From Virgibacillus subterraneus (GTDB lineage Bacteria > Bacillota > Bacilli > Bacillales > Amphibacillaceae): a stretch of DNA of 64,000 nt. This document shows, in pieces, positions 26,861 through 34,524 of this stretch. The translations under genes and the position numbers were made by a program. The notes under the pieces are model-generated. The model saw only the letters and a program-made list of their open reading frames with translations, had not been told where the DNA came from and did no database searches. The first letter of the stretch is position 1; each line of letters begins with the position of its first letter. The DNA lies in NCBI RefSeq assembly GCF_900110695.1, contig NZ_FOEH01000001.1, positions 248,001 to 312,000 of the forward strand. The letters are read 5' to 3'.

Positions 26861-27847
26861 GTGTTTATATCAATGTTTGGAGCAGTTGAATCAGGAATTA
26901 TATATGCGATAATGGCGCTTGGTGTGTACTTATCCTTTCGTATCTTAGATTTCCCTGATTTGACAGTGGATGGAAGTTTTGTAACAGGCGGTGCTGTCGC
27001 TGCCATTTCTATTATAAATGGAACAGATCCTGTAACAGCCACAATTTTGGGTACAATAGCCGGATTTGTAGCAGGCAGTATAACAGGTGTTCTTCATACA
27101 AAGGGAAAAATAAACCCATTATTATCAGGTATTATCATGATGATTGCACTTTATTCTATTAATCTACGGATAATGGGTCGGCCGAATTTATCCCTCCTTA
27201 ATGAATCAACACTTTTTACTCAAGTGGAAGGATTTTGGAAAGGAACAGGTTTTGATCAAGCGCTCAATGGCATGTTGAAGACGCTAGGCTCAGCTCAAGT
27301 ACCCAGTACATGGGCTATTCTTATTTTTATGATATTTGTTAGCATTTTCATCAAGCTATTGACCGATTATTTTCTTAAAACTGAGGTAGGACTTGCAATT
27401 AGAGCTACTGGAGATAATCAAAAAATGATACGAAGTTTATCGGCTAACACGGATACATTAATTATTCTGGGTCTTGGTGTTTCTAACGCCTTTGTTGCCT
27501 TATCTGGAGCTTTAGTTGCCCAGTATGGCGGATTTGCCGATGTTGGGCTTGGAATTGGGATGATTATTACTGGTCTTGCTTCGGTGATTATTGGGGAAGC
27601 CCTGTTTGGAAAACGGACAATCGCCATTACCACGATTGCCGTAATCGGTGGAGCGATTATTTACCGTATTGTGGTAACCCTTGCTTTACGTGTTGAGTTT
27701 TTAGAAACGGGTGATATGAAATTAATTACCGCATTACTTGTTGTAGCGGCCTTAATTACCCCGAAAATAATTAAATCACATAAAGAAAAAAAGCGGCGTC
27801 AGCAAAAGCGAAAAGAACTGAACAGTACTGTGGCAGAGGGGGGTTAA
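26861..27847 (+). CDS. ABC transporter permease of the ABC_sub_bind system
   Basis: A 328-aa permease with about nine spans, of the branched-chain-type permease family (ESGIIYAIMALGVYLSFRILDFPDLTVDGSF and NAFVALSGALVAQYGGFADVGLGIGMIITGLASVIIGEALFG are diagnostic). GTG 26861 follows GAGGAGGA. The ATPase gene starts two bases after its stop, so the two are tightly coupled. A basic C-terminal tail (KSHKEKKRRQQKRKE) faces the cytoplasm. Confidence 0.92.
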   Translation: MFISMFGAVESGIIYAIMALGVYLSFRILDFPDLTVDGSFVTGGAVAAISIINGTDPVTATILGTIAGFVAGSITGVLHTKGKINPLLSGIIMMIALYSINLRIMGRPNLSLLNESTLFTQVEGFWKGTGFDQALNGMLKTLGSAQVPSTWAILIFMIFVSIFIKLLTDYFLKTEVGLAIRATGDNQKMIRSLSANTDTLIILGLGVSNAFVALSGALVAQYGGFADVGLGIGMIITGLASVIIGEALFGKRTIAITTIAVIGGAIIYRIVVTLALRVEFLETGDMKLITALLVVAALITPKIIKSHKEKKRRQQKRKELNSTVAEGG

Positions 27848-27848
27848 C

Positions 27849-28643
27849 ATGTTAGATCTTCGTGATATTTCAATAACGTTTAATGAAAATACACCCGATG
27901 AGAAAAAGGCACTGCAACAGGTGAACTTAACGATGGAAAAAGGCGAATTTGTTACTGTCATTGGCAGTAATGGAGCTGGAAAGTCGACCTTGATGAATGT
28001 AATTTCTGGAACACTTATTCCTGATGTAGGGTTTGTTCATGTAGGTGAAAAAAATGTTACAAGTTTGCCAGAATACAAGCGGTCAAAGTATATTGGAAGG
28101 GTTTTTCAGGATCCGATGGCAGGTACAGCCCCAACCATGACAATTGAAGAGAACTTAGCCATGGCCTATGCACGCGATAAAAAACGAAAGCTGCGAATTG
28201 GGGTAACAAAAAAGCGAAAAGAATTGTTTCAGGACTACTTGAAAACATTGAATCTCGGCTTAGAAGATCGTTTATCAGCTAAGGTAGGCTTGCTTTCTGG
28301 GGGAGAACGGCAAGCATTATCATTGTTGATGGCTACGTTTACCGAACCAAATATATTACTATTAGATGAGCATACTGCTGCACTTGATCCCTCTCGTGCG
28401 GAGTTAATTAAAAATCTAACAAAAGATGTAGTGGATAAGTTCGATTTAACTACAATAATGGTTACCCATAACATGCAACAGGCCTTAGACTTAGGGAATC
28501 GTTTGATTATGATGGATAAGGGACAAATTATTTTAGATGTAAAAGGCGAAGAAAAACAGAAACTAACAATCGAAAAATTATTGCATGAATTCCAACGAAT
28601 TAGAGGTCAACAATTTGAAAATGATCGTGCAATCTTAGGATAA
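27849..28643 (+). CDS. ABC transporter ATP-binding protein of the ABC_sub_bind system
   Basis: A 264-aa ATPase. Walker A GSNGAGKS, signature LLSGGERQA, Walker B ILLLDEHTAAL and the switch His in VTHNMQQAL are intact. The Q-loop region reads VFQDPMAGTAPTMTIEENL, typical of the TrpZ/YufO-like ATPases linked to this permease family. Third gene of the operon, ended by the hairpin terminator at 28652-28704. Confidence 0.93.
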   Translation: MLDLRDISITFNENTPDEKKALQQVNLTMEKGEFVTVIGSNGAGKSTLMNVISGTLIPDVGFVHVGEKNVTSLPEYKRSKYIGRVFQDPMAGTAPTMTIEENLAMAYARDKKRKLRIGVTKKRKELFQDYLKTLNLGLEDRLSAKVGLLSGGERQALSLLMATFTEPNILLLDEHTAALDPSRAELIKNLTKDVVDKFDLTTIMVTHNMQQALDLGNRLIMMDKGQIILDVKGEEKQKLTIEKLLHEFQRIRGQQFENDRAILG

Positions 28644-28651
28644 GCCAAAGA

Positions 28652-28704
28652 GGTGGTTCAATTGCTCGCGAAAAATGCGGGCTGTTGAATCACCTTATTT
28701 TGTT
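28652..28704 (+). terminator. Terminator of the ABC_sub_bind operon
   Basis: GGTGGTTCAA pairs with TTGAATCACC (28685-28694) with an inner GCTCGC/GCGGGC stem; TTATTTTGTTT follows. Confidence 0.75.
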
Positions 28705-28910
28705 TAAAGCATAGTCATTAAGCTCCTGACGGCACGTTGGGCTTCCTGTATCATGACTTACTTTATATTCCACATTTTGAAGTTCTTCACCTGATCTTGG
28801 TAAATATTATATTTTGCCATCTGTATTTGTCCCCTCGCATTATTGGTTTTCCCACAATCAAGTTATGAAGAAGAACGCTATGTAGAATGGGTTCTAAGCA
28901 AAATGGCTTG

Positions 28911-28966
28911 TATAATTCATCACCACTTTCTGGGCGGATGCATAGCATAGTGCATGAGAGGTGGTG
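28911..28966 (+). promoter_or_regulatory. -10 box followed by a hairpin masking the permease ribosome site
   Basis: A TATAAT at 28911-28916 would start RNA near 28922. From 28921 the sequence CACCACTTT pairs with GAGGTGGTG (28958-28966, with G-T wobbles), capped by ATGCAT/GTGCAT (28938-28943/28950-28955). The 3' arm is the ribosome site of the ATG at 28972, so translation should be off when the hairpin forms. The regulator or ligand is unknown. Confidence 0.5.
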
Positions 28967-28971
28967 AGGAT

Positions 28972-29778
28972 ATGGGGAACAGTCAATCTGCTGTTCAGCT
29001 AGAACGTAATGAATGGCAAAAAAGACAACGTAATCAAAGGTTGAAGAGTTTGTTAACAATCTCATCTCCTATTTTCATTTTGGTTTTATGGGAAATCTTA
29101 TCAAGAACAAGTGTCATAGACCCGCGCTTTTTCCCTCCACCTTCTGTAATAATCAAGACGTTAATTACGATGGGAACAAGCGGCGAGTTATTTATCCACA
29201 TTAAAATTAGTTTATATCGTATCTTTTCGGGTTTTGTACTTGGAGTAATCCCAGCGATAGCTCTTGGGCTATTAATGGGAATGTATTCACCGATACGGCA
29301 TTTTTTCTCACCGTTAGTTATGGCATTAATGCCAATTCCAACATTAGCGATGTTACCGATTATTCTCATTATTTTTGGAATTGGTGAGTTTTCCAAGATG
29401 TTGATCATTGCAATCAGCGTTTTCTTTCCTGTTGTCATTAACACAGCTGCAGGGGTAACAAATATTGACAGGATTTATATTGATGTTGCTAGGAATTATG
29501 GGGCAAGTGCTAAGGATTTCTTCTTTAAAATTGCACTACCTGGCTCCTTGCCGGTTATGCTGGAAGGAATTCAAATGGGGCAGGCGATTGCCTTGTTAAC
29601 GATTGTGGCTGCTGAAATGGTTGCAGCAAACAGCGGGATCGGTTATCTAATTTGGGTAAATTATAAGGCCTTTTTATTAACCGAAATGTATGTAGGTCTT
29701 GTGCTCATTTCCTTCTTTGGCTACTTCTTCTCCTTACTTCTAAGAGGACTGCAAAGTAAATTGATTCCGTGGAGATAG
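28972..29778 (+). CDS. ABC transporter permease (SsuC/TauC/ThiX type)
   Basis: A 268-aa permease with about six spans; family blocks RFFPPPSVIIKTL, ALMPIPTLAMLPIILIIFGIGEFSKM and RNYGASAKDFFFKIALPGSLPVMLEGIQMG (the EAA loop contacting the ATPase) are intact. ATG 28972 is favoured because AGGTGG lies 8 bases upstream; the ATG at 28954 would include that site. First gene of a three-gene operon for uptake of an organic anion or vitamin-precursor-like ligand (nitrate/sulfonate/HMP class). Confidence 0.9.
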   Translation: MGNSQSAVQLERNEWQKRQRNQRLKSLLTISSPIFILVLWEILSRTSVIDPRFFPPPSVIIKTLITMGTSGELFIHIKISLYRIFSGFVLGVIPAIALGLLMGMYSPIRHFFSPLVMALMPIPTLAMLPIILIIFGIGEFSKMLIIAISVFFPVVINTAAGVTNIDRIYIDVARNYGASAKDFFFKIALPGSLPVMLEGIQMGQAIALLTIVAAEMVAANSGIGYLIWVNYKAFLLTEMYVGLVLISFFGYFFSLLLRGLQSKLIPWR

Positions 29779-29805
29779 CCAAATTAAATCATAAGGAGGG
29801 TCAAT

Positions 29806-30609
29806 TTGACAATGGCACAGCCGAGTAAAATAACAATTAATCAGTTAACAAAAGTATTTTATAAAGGAAATGAAAGTGTAACAGCATTAAAGGATATATC
29901 ACTTAATATTGAGGACGGTGAATTTGTTTGTTTGCTTGGACCAAGTGGGTGTGGAAAAACGACACTATTAAGAATGTTAGCTGGCTTAGAAAAACCAAGT
30001 ACAGGAACATTTGAAATTCATCAGTCAGATGATGCTAAACCTCTGCAATCAATGGTATTTCAGGAACGTGGTGTAATTCCGTGGCAGACAGTTGAAGAAA
30101 ATGTTGCCTTTGGATTAAAGATGCGTCACCTTCCGAAGAAAATAGTGAAAGAGAAAACAGATTACTATTTAGATAAGGTTGGATTAAAGCAGTTTGCAAA
30201 GCTGTTTCCAAAAGAATTATCTGGAGGAATGAAGCAGCGGGTAAGCATTGCCCGAGCCTTTGCCAACGATCCGGAAATACTATTGATGGATGAACCGTTC
30301 GCGGCATTGGATGAACAAAATAAATTTATACTTCAAGAAGAATTGCTCGCCATCTGGGCAGAAACAAAGAAAACTGTATTATTCATTACACATAGCATTG
30401 ATGAGGCATTGTTGTTAGGTGACAAAGTATTATTGATGAGTGCGCAGCCAGGCAAAATCTTGAGCGAGAAGAAAATTGATTTACCACGTCCAAGGACGAT
30501 TGAGGATGTCCGGTCAAACCCGGAAATGGCAGAGCAGTTCGTTGATATATGGAAGCATCTACAAAGAGAAGTACAAAATGATCGTAAAACCAAAGAACAG
30601 AAAGGTTGA
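29806..30609 (+). CDS. ABC transporter ATP-binding protein (SsuB/TauB type)
   Basis: A 267-aa ATPase: Walker A GPSGCGKT, Q-loop MVFQERGVIPWQTVEENV, signature LSGGMKQR, Walker B LLMDEPFAALD, switch THSIDEAL. The W in IPWQTV is typical of the nitrate/sulfonate/taurine subfamily. TTG 29806 is 6 bases from AAGGAGGG; the ATG two codons on is also possible. Second gene of the operon, 27 bases after the permease. Confidence 0.93.
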   Translation: MTMAQPSKITINQLTKVFYKGNESVTALKDISLNIEDGEFVCLLGPSGCGKTTLLRMLAGLEKPSTGTFEIHQSDDAKPLQSMVFQERGVIPWQTVEENVAFGLKMRHLPKKIVKEKTDYYLDKVGLKQFAKLFPKELSGGMKQRVSIARAFANDPEILLMDEPFAALDEQNKFILQEELLAIWAETKKTVLFITHSIDEALLLGDKVLLMSAQPGKILSEKKIDLPRPRTIEDVRSNPEMAEQFVDIWKHLQREVQNDRKTKEQKG

Positions 30610-30615
30610 TTAATC

Positions 30616-31752
30616 ATGAGGGGAAAATGGTTAAAGTTAATTGGTGTCTTTTTCATAATTGTAACGCTTGCCTTAGCAGGTTGTGCTAATTCAGAGACTA
30701 AACCTAAAGAAAACACACAAGATGACCAAAATACAGATCCAGGAAAAGAGAAGGATCAGGATAGCACTACTGAAGACTCTAGTTCGGAAGGGGCACTTGA
30801 TCCACTTGCAGAACCTGTTACTGTAACAATTGCTGAGGATGGTTCCGCATCTGGCGCAGGATTTTATATTGCCAAGGAAAGAGGCTATTTTGAGGAATAC
30901 AACATAAACGTTGAATTCGTTAAATTTGGTAATAGTGATGAAATGCTGCCAGCTCTAGCGGCTGGAAAGATTGATGTGGCAGGAGGTATATCTTCAGCAT
31001 CATTTTTTAACTCCATTGCCCAAGGTATTGACGTTCGCATGATAGCTGATAAAGGTCATAACGTTATGGGTAATTCTTATTTTACCTTTGTTCTACGAAA
31101 AGATCTGCAGGATGAAATTAAAGATTATAAGGACTTAAAAGGAAAACGCATAGCAGTTTCCACAAAAAACGCAGTTGATGATTATATATTTGAGCGGATG
31201 TTAGAGCATGCTGGGTTAACGAGGGATGATGTGGAGTTTACCTTAATGTCCGACTTTGGAAATATGATGTCTGCGATTGGAAATAATCAAATCGCTGCAG
31301 CGCTGCAAATAGAGCCCTTGATAACACAAGGAATTGAACAGGACTTACACGTTAAGTTTGGGGATGTGACTGACTTTGCTCCAAAGGCTCAAATCGCAAT
31401 GGTCTTAGGTTCACCAGAGTTTCTTAATGAACGTCGAGAAGTAGCTTTACGATTTATGGCAGGCTACTTAAAAGGTGTTCGTGATTATAATGATGTGTTT
31501 GTCAAAGATGAAGGTGAAAAGGAAGAGATTATTAACATTATGACGGAACACACAGCACTTAAGGATCCAGCCATATGGAATAAGGTTGCCGTTACAGGCT
31601 TGAATCCAGATGGTCGTATGTTCACCGAAGATATCAAGAAACAATACAATATGTATAAAGAAAATGGTGCTATTAAAGGGGAAGTAGACTTTGATAAGGC
31701 TGTAGATCCGTCATTAGTCGAGGATGTATTAGATATAATAGGCGAGTATTAA
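30616..31752 (+). CDS. ABC transporter substrate-binding lipoprotein (NMT1/SsuA type)
   Basis: A 378-aa lipoprotein: lipobox LAGC (Cys23), a charged linker to about residue 65, then an NMT1/THI5/SsuA-like binding fold (VTIAEDGSASGAGFYIAKERGYFEEYNINVEF; LPALAAGKIDVAGG; LKGKRIAVSTKNAVDDYIFERML). Starts 6 bases after the ATPase stop. The binding-site residues do not let me decide between sulfonate, pyrimidine-precursor or other ligands. The operon has its own promoter with an RNA hairpin over the first ribosome site. Confidence 0.9.
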   Translation: MRGKWLKLIGVFFIIVTLALAGCANSETKPKENTQDDQNTDPGKEKDQDSTTEDSSSEGALDPLAEPVTVTIAEDGSASGAGFYIAKERGYFEEYNINVEFVKFGNSDEMLPALAAGKIDVAGGISSASFFNSIAQGIDVRMIADKGHNVMGNSYFTFVLRKDLQDEIKDYKDLKGKRIAVSTKNAVDDYIFERMLEHAGLTRDDVEFTLMSDFGNMMSAIGNNQIAAALQIEPLITQGIEQDLHVKFGDVTDFAPKAQIAMVLGSPEFLNERREVALRFMAGYLKGVRDYNDVFVKDEGEKEEIINIMTEHTALKDPAIWNKVAVTGLNPDGRMFTEDIKKQYNMYKENGAIKGEVDFDKAVDPSLVEDVLDIIGEY

Positions 31753-31760
31753 ATTTATGG

Positions 31761-31793
31761 CCCTTCTTAAATAATAAGAAGGGTTATTTTTTT
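31761..31793 (+). terminator. Terminator of the SsuABC-like operon
   Basis: CCCTTCTTA (31761-31769) pairs with TAAGAAGGG (31775-31783), followed by TTATTTTTTT. Confidence 0.85.
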
Positions 31794-31904
31794 AGTATTT
31801 AAGAACACTTTAATGATAATCCAAGTTTTCAAAGCCAAAAATGAAAAATTGTGTTTTTCGTCATGAAGAAGCACGAAAGGGGTAACAATAAGGCGTAGGA
31901 TCTT

Positions 31905-31975
31905 TCTTAGCAGTTAATATAAGTGTAACTAAGGCTGTCGCCATTAAGATATGGCGATATGCCAAGTTTTCTAAG
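31905..31975. repeat. Dispersed repeat copy 3
   Basis: TCTTAGCAGTTAATAT and GTGTAACTAAGGC at the left, an internal perfect hairpin TCGCCAT/ATGGCGA, then GCCAAGTTTTCTAAG. It is the best-preserved copy of the family. It ends 22 bases before the DUF389 start. Confidence 0.65.
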
Positions 31976-31996
31976 CAAATGGGAGACGAATTAACG

Positions 31997-32977
31997 ATGA
32001 AATTACAATTGCTCGAAATTTACGCGCCACCGGATTTTTTAGATATTGAAGATATTGAGAATAATTTCTCTGTTGTATCGTATTGGGTTTCTGAAAAATT
32101 TACAGATCAGAAGCTGACTCGGATTCTTGTGGAAACAAATGATGTTGAACAAATTCTTAATTATTTGGAGAAGATACCTAACGAGAGCGATGCATATCAA
32201 GTTATGTTGCTGCCTGTTCAAACGTATCTTCCCAGGGAAAAAAAGGAACCTAAGGATGAAGAAAAAGATTTACAGCGAGCAAGCCGTCACGAATTATTCA
32301 CGACAATTACTGAAGCAAGCCATATGAGTGTCAGCTATATGTGGTTTATCGTTTTCTCTGCATTTGTTGCGACGGTGGGTGTTATCAAGAGCAGTCCTGC
32401 TGTTGTGATCGGTGCTATGGTAATTGCTCCGATCATTGGTCCTGTTACTGCTGTTTCATTTGCTTCTGTACTAGGCGATTTTAAGTTACTGCGTCGGTCT
32501 ATACTGACATCGTTATTTGGATTAGGAGTTCCTGTATTAGTTGCTAGTGTATTTAGTTTTCTTTTCAATGCGCCTGTAAATAGTGATGAGTTTCTATCTA
32601 GAACAGTCATTCAGATCATTGATGTCATTGCTGCCCTAGCTTCTGGCGCTGCAGGAGCGCTTTCTTTTATTAAAAGGAATGAGGGTGCTCTTGTGGGTGT
32701 TATGGTTTCAGTTGCATTAGTGCCACCTGCTGTAGTGCTGGGTATGAACCTTGGCGCAGCTAGATGGGAGGAGGCTATTGTTCCTTTTATTCTATTATTG
32801 GTCAATGTTAATTCTATAATGCTCTCAGCAGTTATCGTCTTTTGGCTAAGCGGTATTAAACCAAACAATTGGCAGGATCTGCAGAAGGCAAATATTTCCC
32901 GTAAACTTTCTCTCTTATTCGTTTCAATTATCGCTTTGGTTCTTATTACTGCTATTATCTTTATAAACTTCGTCTAG
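31997..32977 (+). CDS. DUF389 (TIGR00341-type) membrane protein
   Basis: A 326-aa protein: an N-terminal soluble ferredoxin-like part of ~100 residues (MKLQLLEIYAPPDF, RILVETNDVEQILNYLEKI) and six or so membrane spans. The conserved blocks SPAVVIGAMVIAPIIGP, LASGAAGALSF and VGVMVSVALVPPAVVLGM define DUF389, whose function is unknown. I prefer ATG 31997, preceded by GGGAG at 31981-31985; the ATG at 31979 falls in the repeat tail and lacks a ribosome site. Confidence 0.8.
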   Translation: MKLQLLEIYAPPDFLDIEDIENNFSVVSYWVSEKFTDQKLTRILVETNDVEQILNYLEKIPNESDAYQVMLLPVQTYLPREKKEPKDEEKDLQRASRHELFTTITEASHMSVSYMWFIVFSAFVATVGVIKSSPAVVIGAMVIAPIIGPVTAVSFASVLGDFKLLRRSILTSLFGLGVPVLVASVFSFLFNAPVNSDEFLSRTVIQIIDVIAALASGAAGALSFIKRNEGALVGVMVSVALVPPAVVLGMNLGAARWEEAIVPFILLLVNVNSIMLSAVIVFWLSGIKPNNWQDLQKANISRKLSLLFVSIIALVLITAIIFINFV

Positions 32978-33200
32978 AAAAGAGTTGTTTAGGCTGGTAA
33001 ATACCGCATTGTAAATATACTCGCTAATCCGCCGAGCAAGCTGAAAAGCTCCTTCGCTTGCACCTCGCTACCGGGGTCTTTCATGTTTCCGCTGCTTTAG
33101 GTTAAGTTTAAGAATTAAGCTGTAGATTTATACATAAACAGGCACTATGTTACCGCCTTTTTAATACTTATAAAAGTAGGTGTTAAACGGAGGTGGAAAA

Positions 33201-33629
33201 ATGGCCGTTGTGAAGGCTACAAATTATCATATCAATCTCTTGGCAAGGCTTCTTCGAGCAGAAGCTGTAGGAGAAGGGAAGTTAGGCATGTTGCATGTTG
33301 GTGCTGTAACAGTAAACCGAGCCAGAGTAGATTGTTCCGATTTTGAAGGATTACGCACATTGCCACAAGTAATTAACCAGCCAACTGCATATGAAGCACT
33401 TCAACATGGTACTTTTTATAAAAGAGCAAGAGAAAGTGAAAAACGGTTAGCACGCAGAGTAATTAACGGGGAAAGGCGCTGGCCAGCTAAATATAGTTTA
33501 TGGTATTTTAGACCTCCAGCTGATTGCCCAGCTACATGGTATGATCAACCCATAGTGGGGCGATATAAGCTTCACTGTTTTTATGAGCCAACAGCAGATG
33601 AATGTTCAGAAGTCTATAGTACGTGGTAG
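33201..33629 (+). CDS. cwlJ: Spore germination cell-wall hydrolase CwlJ
   Basis: A 142-aa SleB/CwlJ-type (Hydrolase_2) enzyme, the same length as B. subtilis CwlJ and very similar to it: LLARLLRAEAVGEGKLGML with the catalytic Glu, TVNRARVDCSDFEGLRT, ARRVINGERRWPAKYSLWYFRPP. It degrades spore cortex during germination and normally sits in the spore coat, needing GerQ. ATG 33201 follows CGGAGGTGG. No gerQ is adjacent; a yjzC gene follows instead. Expression is expected in the mother cell, but no sigma-E/K promoter could be confirmed. Confidence 0.93.
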   Translation: MAVVKATNYHINLLARLLRAEAVGEGKLGMLHVGAVTVNRARVDCSDFEGLRTLPQVINQPTAYEALQHGTFYKRARESEKRLARRVINGERRWPAKYSLWYFRPPADCPATWYDQPIVGRYKLHCFYEPTADECSEVYSTW

Positions 33630-33663
33630 TTTCACGAGTCTGATAAAAGACGCTCCTTGTATC

Positions 33664-33692
33664 CCTTTAACGATAAGCCAATTTTTCTAAGA
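33664..33692. repeat. Dispersed repeat, 3' part only (copy 4)
   Basis: CCTTTAACGATAAGCCAATTTTTCTAAGA carries the TTAACGA and GCCAA..TTTTCTAAGA tail of the family but lacks the head. Confidence 0.35.
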
Positions 33693-33749
33693 ATGAATGG
33701 CTGGGCAATTAGCCATAATAAGAACGAATAAGGATAAGGAGTGATTGAA

Positions 33750-33926
33750 ATGGGTGAATACAGTCATTTTCGTTTTGGGCAAAAAGCACCGAACAATGGT
33801 GTTTATAGAGAAATTGGGGAGACAGGCAACAATGTCAATGATCCGAAAAGAGTTAAGCTGAAGGCTGGAGAGAAATTTCCGCAAAACTCGAACTTTGATC
33901 GTGTTTGGACAAATGAGAAACATTAA
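33750..33926 (+). CDS. yjzC: YjzC-family small protein
   Basis: A 58-aa protein matching the YjzC family (FGQKAPNNGVYREIGETG, VNDPKRVKLKAGEKFP, FDRVWTN). Function unknown; it is a compact, soluble protein common in spore-forming bacilli. AAGGAG at 33736-33741 selects ATG 33750; the GTG at 33741 overlaps that site. It lies 120 bp after cwlJ and is followed by a strong terminator. Confidence 0.82.
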   Translation: MGEYSHFRFGQKAPNNGVYREIGETGNNVNDPKRVKLKAGEKFPQNSNFDRVWTNEKH

Positions 33927-33978
33927 GAAATAAAGGTCTCGGGTTCAGTTACGAGGAGTAAATGTAAAAAACATATTG

Positions 33979-34007
33979 AAACGCTCAGATTAAATCTGAG
34001 CGTTTTT
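33979..34007 (+). terminator. Terminator behind yjzC
   Basis: AAACGCTCAGAT pairs perfectly with ATCTGAGCGTTT around TTAA, followed by TT. Confidence 0.9.
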
Positions 34008-34220
34008 AAGTTCGTTATTTAACAAAAGTGTGCTTTGCTCGCACAGCCGATTGCAAGATTTGCAATGAAAAAAACGCTGGTTGCAAACCCGATTGTTAGT
34101 AAGTTAGTAAAAAAAGTACACTGAACCAAACGATGGATTTAACGCAAAAGTATAAAGTTATCTGTAATGTATCGAATAAACTTGTTTATCGAATCCAAAT
34201 TCAAACCTCATAATAATTAG

Positions 34221-34354
34221 TGCCCCTGATTTGCAGACCTGTCTGGAACCTCGTTCCGTTATTTGTCTTTTTAAACCTCATATTCTATTGATTTTGTCCA
34301 TTTAACGGAACGAGGATTCACATTATAGATGTGGATAATTATGACAGACAGGCA
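34221..34354. repeat. Nested-palindrome element A (one module pair)
   Basis: CCTCGTTCCGTTA (34249-34261) faces TTAACGGAACGAGG (34302-34315), with 47 nt between the TTCCG and CGGAA cores. Outer arms CCTGTCTG (34239-34246) and CAGACAGG pair, as do GTGCC/GGCAC beyond them. The inner loop, read on the other strand, resembles the inner loop of the element at 46.0 kb. Confidence 0.6.
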
Positions 34355-34524
34355 CCATTATATGATATAATAATGTTTCAAATATTTCGATAAAAAAAGC
34401 GTTGCAGTGGGTTTTCTTAAGTACGGGTTATTCCTTCTCCAATATGTTCCGGAAAGTCCGTGTAGCTGTTTACTTTTCGCAGCCAATTCCCCAAATTACG
34501 TAATGTTTAGATAGAGGTGATTTC

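Larger units (their letters stand above)
28644..28971. other. 328-bp intergenic region: terminator, silent stretch, promoter and RBS hairpin
   Basis: It holds the operon terminator at the left end (28652-28704), a middle stretch (about 28705-28905) with nothing recognised, and a -10 plus RBS-masking hairpin at the right end. Confidence 0.6.
33927..34524. other. 598-bp intergenic region with terminator and one nested-palindrome element
   Basis: It holds the yjzC terminator (33979-34007), an unremarkable AT-rich stretch, the inverted-repeat element at 34221-34354, and the leader of the 1136-aa gene. No ORF with a ribosome site was found. Confidence 0.6.

Noticed and set aside
28787-28815. ACCTGATCTTGGTAAAT, similar to the 3' core of a TPP riboswitch upstream of an NMT1-type transporter
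   Set aside because: The partner CTGAGA core, the P1 strand and the AGCG segment after the GGTAAT-like bases are all absent, so no TPP aptamer can be drawn.
29034-29444. 136-codon reverse frame inside the SsuC-type permease
   Set aside because: Complete overlap with a clearly functional permease; no ribosome site.
33001-33110. GC-richer stretch with GCAAGC/GCTTGC and GAGC/GCTC pairs before cwlJ
   Set aside because: Stems are short and compete with each other; no match to the dispersed repeats or to a known RNA.
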